Part shown: positions 62,438 to 64,000 of the stretch, piece after piece | Layout of the letters: each line of letters begins with the position of its first letter | Numbering within the stretch: position 1 is the first letter of the stretch | DNA from: Ignavibacteria bacterium | Lineage (GTDB): Bacteria > Bacteroidota > Ignavibacteria > Kapaibacteriales > Kapaibacteriaceae | Direction of reading: 5' to 3' | Assembly: GCA_016707005.1 (NCBI GenBank) | Contig: JADJIQ010000002.1 | Location: 558,001-622,000 of the forward strand | DNA: 64,000 bases | Translations under genes and position numbers: made by a program | The notes under the pieces: generated by a model | What the model was told of the DNA's origin: nothing | Databases searched by the model: none | The model's input: the letters and a program-made list of their open reading frames with translations, nothing else

Positions 62438-63586
62438 TCAGTGACCGTAACAGATCCAGCGAGTGCCGCTCCAGATGAACATGTCAGCTTGTTTGTCGTG
62501 CTTATTGCAATTCAGGACATTCGGACCACCAAGAAAGACTGGCTCAGGACCTGCATACTCGATCGCAAGGATCTGACCAACAACCCTGCCATTCGTTAGA
62601 AAAACATTCGGAATTGCGTCTGCATAACGTGGGGGCGTACCTATCAACGGAATGGTGTTCGTTAGATAGACAAACGCAGAATTGTTTGTCTCCACCGTGG
62701 TATTACCAGGCGACGTACTTGCAGTTCCTGACGTAAATCCAATGGTTGAACTATTCACATTGGACGTCATGATCCAGCGTTGTTCAGCGGCTGAATAGAT
62801 GAACGTAGAGGTACCCTTTGGGCGAATGGAAAGGTCTCCTGTCTCACTTGTTTTAAACCGACAGGTGTCAGTTGAGGCAGAAGACTCATTGACGATAACG
62901 ATGTTAAATCCTGTGGCATTGTACAATTGAATCAATTTCCCATTACGGCCACCAACGAGGCCAGTAATAGCCACATCTTGAGTAGTCGTAGATCCAATAC
63001 GTACCATTCCAGCCTTGTTCCCATTCCCGAAGTCCATGTTGTTGGTGGAAAGCGCAAGTGCTGCTGTATAGTTCAACTCCCTGATCGAGAAGTCTCCCTT
63101 AACATCAAGTGCTGTTGTAGGAGAAGCGGTACCGATCCCAACGCTTCCTCCCACAAAGGTTGCAACGGGCTGGCTTGAAGGAGTGGTTCGTGAGATCGAG
63201 AGAACCGATCCAGGAGCAGACTTAATGAGAGACATCCTGTTAGCAACAGTATCCCACGTAAAACTATTCGTCCCACGCAGAGTAAATCCATCGCTATCTA
63301 GGTACGCCACCTGCTGTGGCAACATGCCCAGGTTTGGAACAGGAGCGAACGCCATGGACTGCGTGAATCTGTTAACGAACAGTCCTGTATTCACAGGCCC
63401 TGAGAGCAACGGCGCTGGCGGAAGATTCAAGGTGTAGGAGTTTGCCAAGCCTGAGGTAGTGAGTTCAAGCAGATTACCTGTTGTCTCATCTTCAAGGCGA
63501 ATGGTGTTAAACGTCTCTACAGACTGAGCCAAAACGGTAGCGGTGGACAGTACCGTCAGCAAACCGAGAATGATAGGTTTCATCAT
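62438..63586 (-). CDS. Secreted CYGH-tail protein, paralogue 2
   Basis: The 382-residue protein has a signal peptide (ending STATVLAQ), SVETFNTIRLEDETTGNLLEL, the same GSVGIGTASPTTALDVKGDFSI block, CRFKTSETGDLSIRPKGTS, and the ending GGPNVLNCNKHDKQADMFIWSGT to CYGH. It aligns with paralogue 1 over its full length, with several gaps. AGGAAC lies before the ATG pair. The 59-bp gap to paralogue 1 holds no terminator. Confidence 0.75.
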   Translation of the reverse strand: MMKPIILGLLTVLSTATVLAQSVETFNTIRLEDETTGNLLELTTSGLANSYTLNLPPAPLLSGPVNTGLFVNRFTQSMAFAPVPNLGMLPQQVAYLDSDGFTLRGTNSFTWDTVANRMSLIKSAPGSVLSISRTTPSSQPVATFVGGSVGIGTASPTTALDVKGDFSIRELNYTAALALSTNNMDFGNGNKAGMVRIGSTTTQDVAITGLVGGRNGKLIQLYNATGFNIVIVNESSASTDTCRFKTSETGDLSIRPKGTSTFIYSAAEQRWIMTSNVNSSTIGFTSGTASTSPGNTTVETNNSAFVYLTNTIPLIGTPPRYADAIPNVFLTNGRVVGQILAIEYAGPEPVFLGGPNVLNCNKHDKQADMFIWSGTRWICYGH

Positions 63587-63601
63587 GAGTGTGTTCCTCG
63601 A

Positions 63602-64000
63602 TTAGTGCCCGTAGCAAATCCACTTCGTGCCGTTCCAAACCCAGAAATCTGCTTTCTTGTCGTGCCAGACACATTGTTCAATGTTGTTTCCACCGATAAG
63701 TACCTCTTCTGTTCCACCGTATTCTACGGCAAAGATTTGCCCTACAACACGTCCGTTCTCGAGACCGACGTTATATCCCCTTCGCGGTATGGGAAAATTG
63801 CATTCCACATACATATAGGCGCTTAGGTTAGTAGGGACGATCTTGTTCCCGGCCGTGATCGTATGCCTTCCAGACGTGAGTCCAATGGTGGAGCTGTTCA
63901 CGTTGGAAGTCATCACCCAGCGTTGCTCTGCCGTTGAGTACGTGAATGTTGATGTACCGCGGGGACGAATTGACAGGTTACCCACCGAACTGGTTTTGAA
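63602..64000 (-). CDS. Secreted CYGH-tail protein, paralogue 3, 5'-truncated
   Basis: The minus-strand frame is open to the right edge, so only the C-terminal 132 residues are present. It begins FKTSSVGNLSIRPRGTSTFTYS, matching the same block in the other two, and ends NNIEQCVWHDKKADFWVWNGTKW to CYGH. The start and signal peptide lie beyond the window. It shows the family has at least three tandem members and may continue upstream. Confidence 0.75.
   Translation of the reverse strand, partial: FKTSSVGNLSIRPRGTSTFTYSTAEQRWVMTSNVNSSTIGLTSGRHTITAGNKIVPTNLSAYMYVECNFPIPRRGYNVGLENGRVVGQIFAVEYGGTEEVLIGGNNIEQCVWHDKKADFWVWNGTKWICYGH

Noticed and set aside
61248..64000. Prophage tail-fibre cassette
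   Set aside because: The proteins have signal peptides and no other phage genes (capsid, terminase, integrase) are in the window.

Overview
The window is a piece of a bacterial chromosome of about 50% GC, densely packed with genes. No phage, plasmid, transposase or CRISPR genes were seen. Several features point to the Bacteroidota/Chlorobiota side of the FCB group. There are many secreted proteins with C-terminal tails like type IX secretion (T9SS) type A sorting domains. There is a TonB-dependent receptor paired with an HYC/CC/PP small protein, DUF1573 proteins, an MXAN_6640-type metalloprotease, and TAnnTTTG-like -7 promoter boxes. A Kapaibacteriota (Candidatus Kapabacteria)-like organism is my best guess. 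That is an inference from protein style, not from a marker-gene comparison.

Layout. 1-5.2 kb: a truncated thyX on the minus strand, a secreted M1 aminopeptidase, a small minus-strand operon (DUF4920, nucleoside deaminase, AIM24-like protein) and dtd. 5.2-16 kb: a short tandem-repeat spacer, then four large tandem paralogues on the minus strand. These are secreted beta-propeller-like proteins whose bodies differ but whose last 117 bp or so are almost identical. 16-19.6 kb: the E2 subunit of a 2-oxo acid dehydrogenase, a TIGR01777 epimerase, rplI and rpsF. 19.9-25.2 kb (plus strand): a ribosomal S1-like protein, a FlgD-like secreted protein and a subtilase. 25.2-38.2 kb: RlmD, CorA, an amidase, an MsbA-like exporter, a GT39-like membrane protein, a site-2 protease, lysS, a double-TetR regulator, an RlmB-like methyltransferase and kynureninase.

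38.3-44.9 kb: a lipoprotein, an AtuA-like domain protein, panD, a stand-alone GlmU-type nucleotidyltransferase, methylmalonyl-CoA epimerase, phosphoglycerate mutase and an exported TldD/PmbA pair of which one member has lost the metal motif. 44.9-47.5 kb: the TonB receptor and its Cys-rich partner, probably for a metal. 47.6-51.5 kb (plus): a small ferredoxin-like protein, an Fn3-like protein, a HExxH protease, an orphan ABC ATPase and a lytic transglycosylase. 51.5-59.1 kb (minus): two DUF1573 proteins, a beta-barrel, a large Ash-like secreted protein, nuoN and nuoM. 59.2-61.3 kb: a TPR-histidine kinase. 61.2-64 kb: three tandem secreted paralogues sharing a C-terminal motif that ends in CYGH; the last one runs off the window.

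The housekeeping genes are ordinary. The parts most worth attention are the four-gene 3'-module family, the CYGH family, an over-represented AGGGGGCT octamer, and promoter boxes that sit only 4-7 nt from some start codons and so suggest leaderless mRNAs. No intergenic gap exceeds 300 bp; the largest is 19608-19903.
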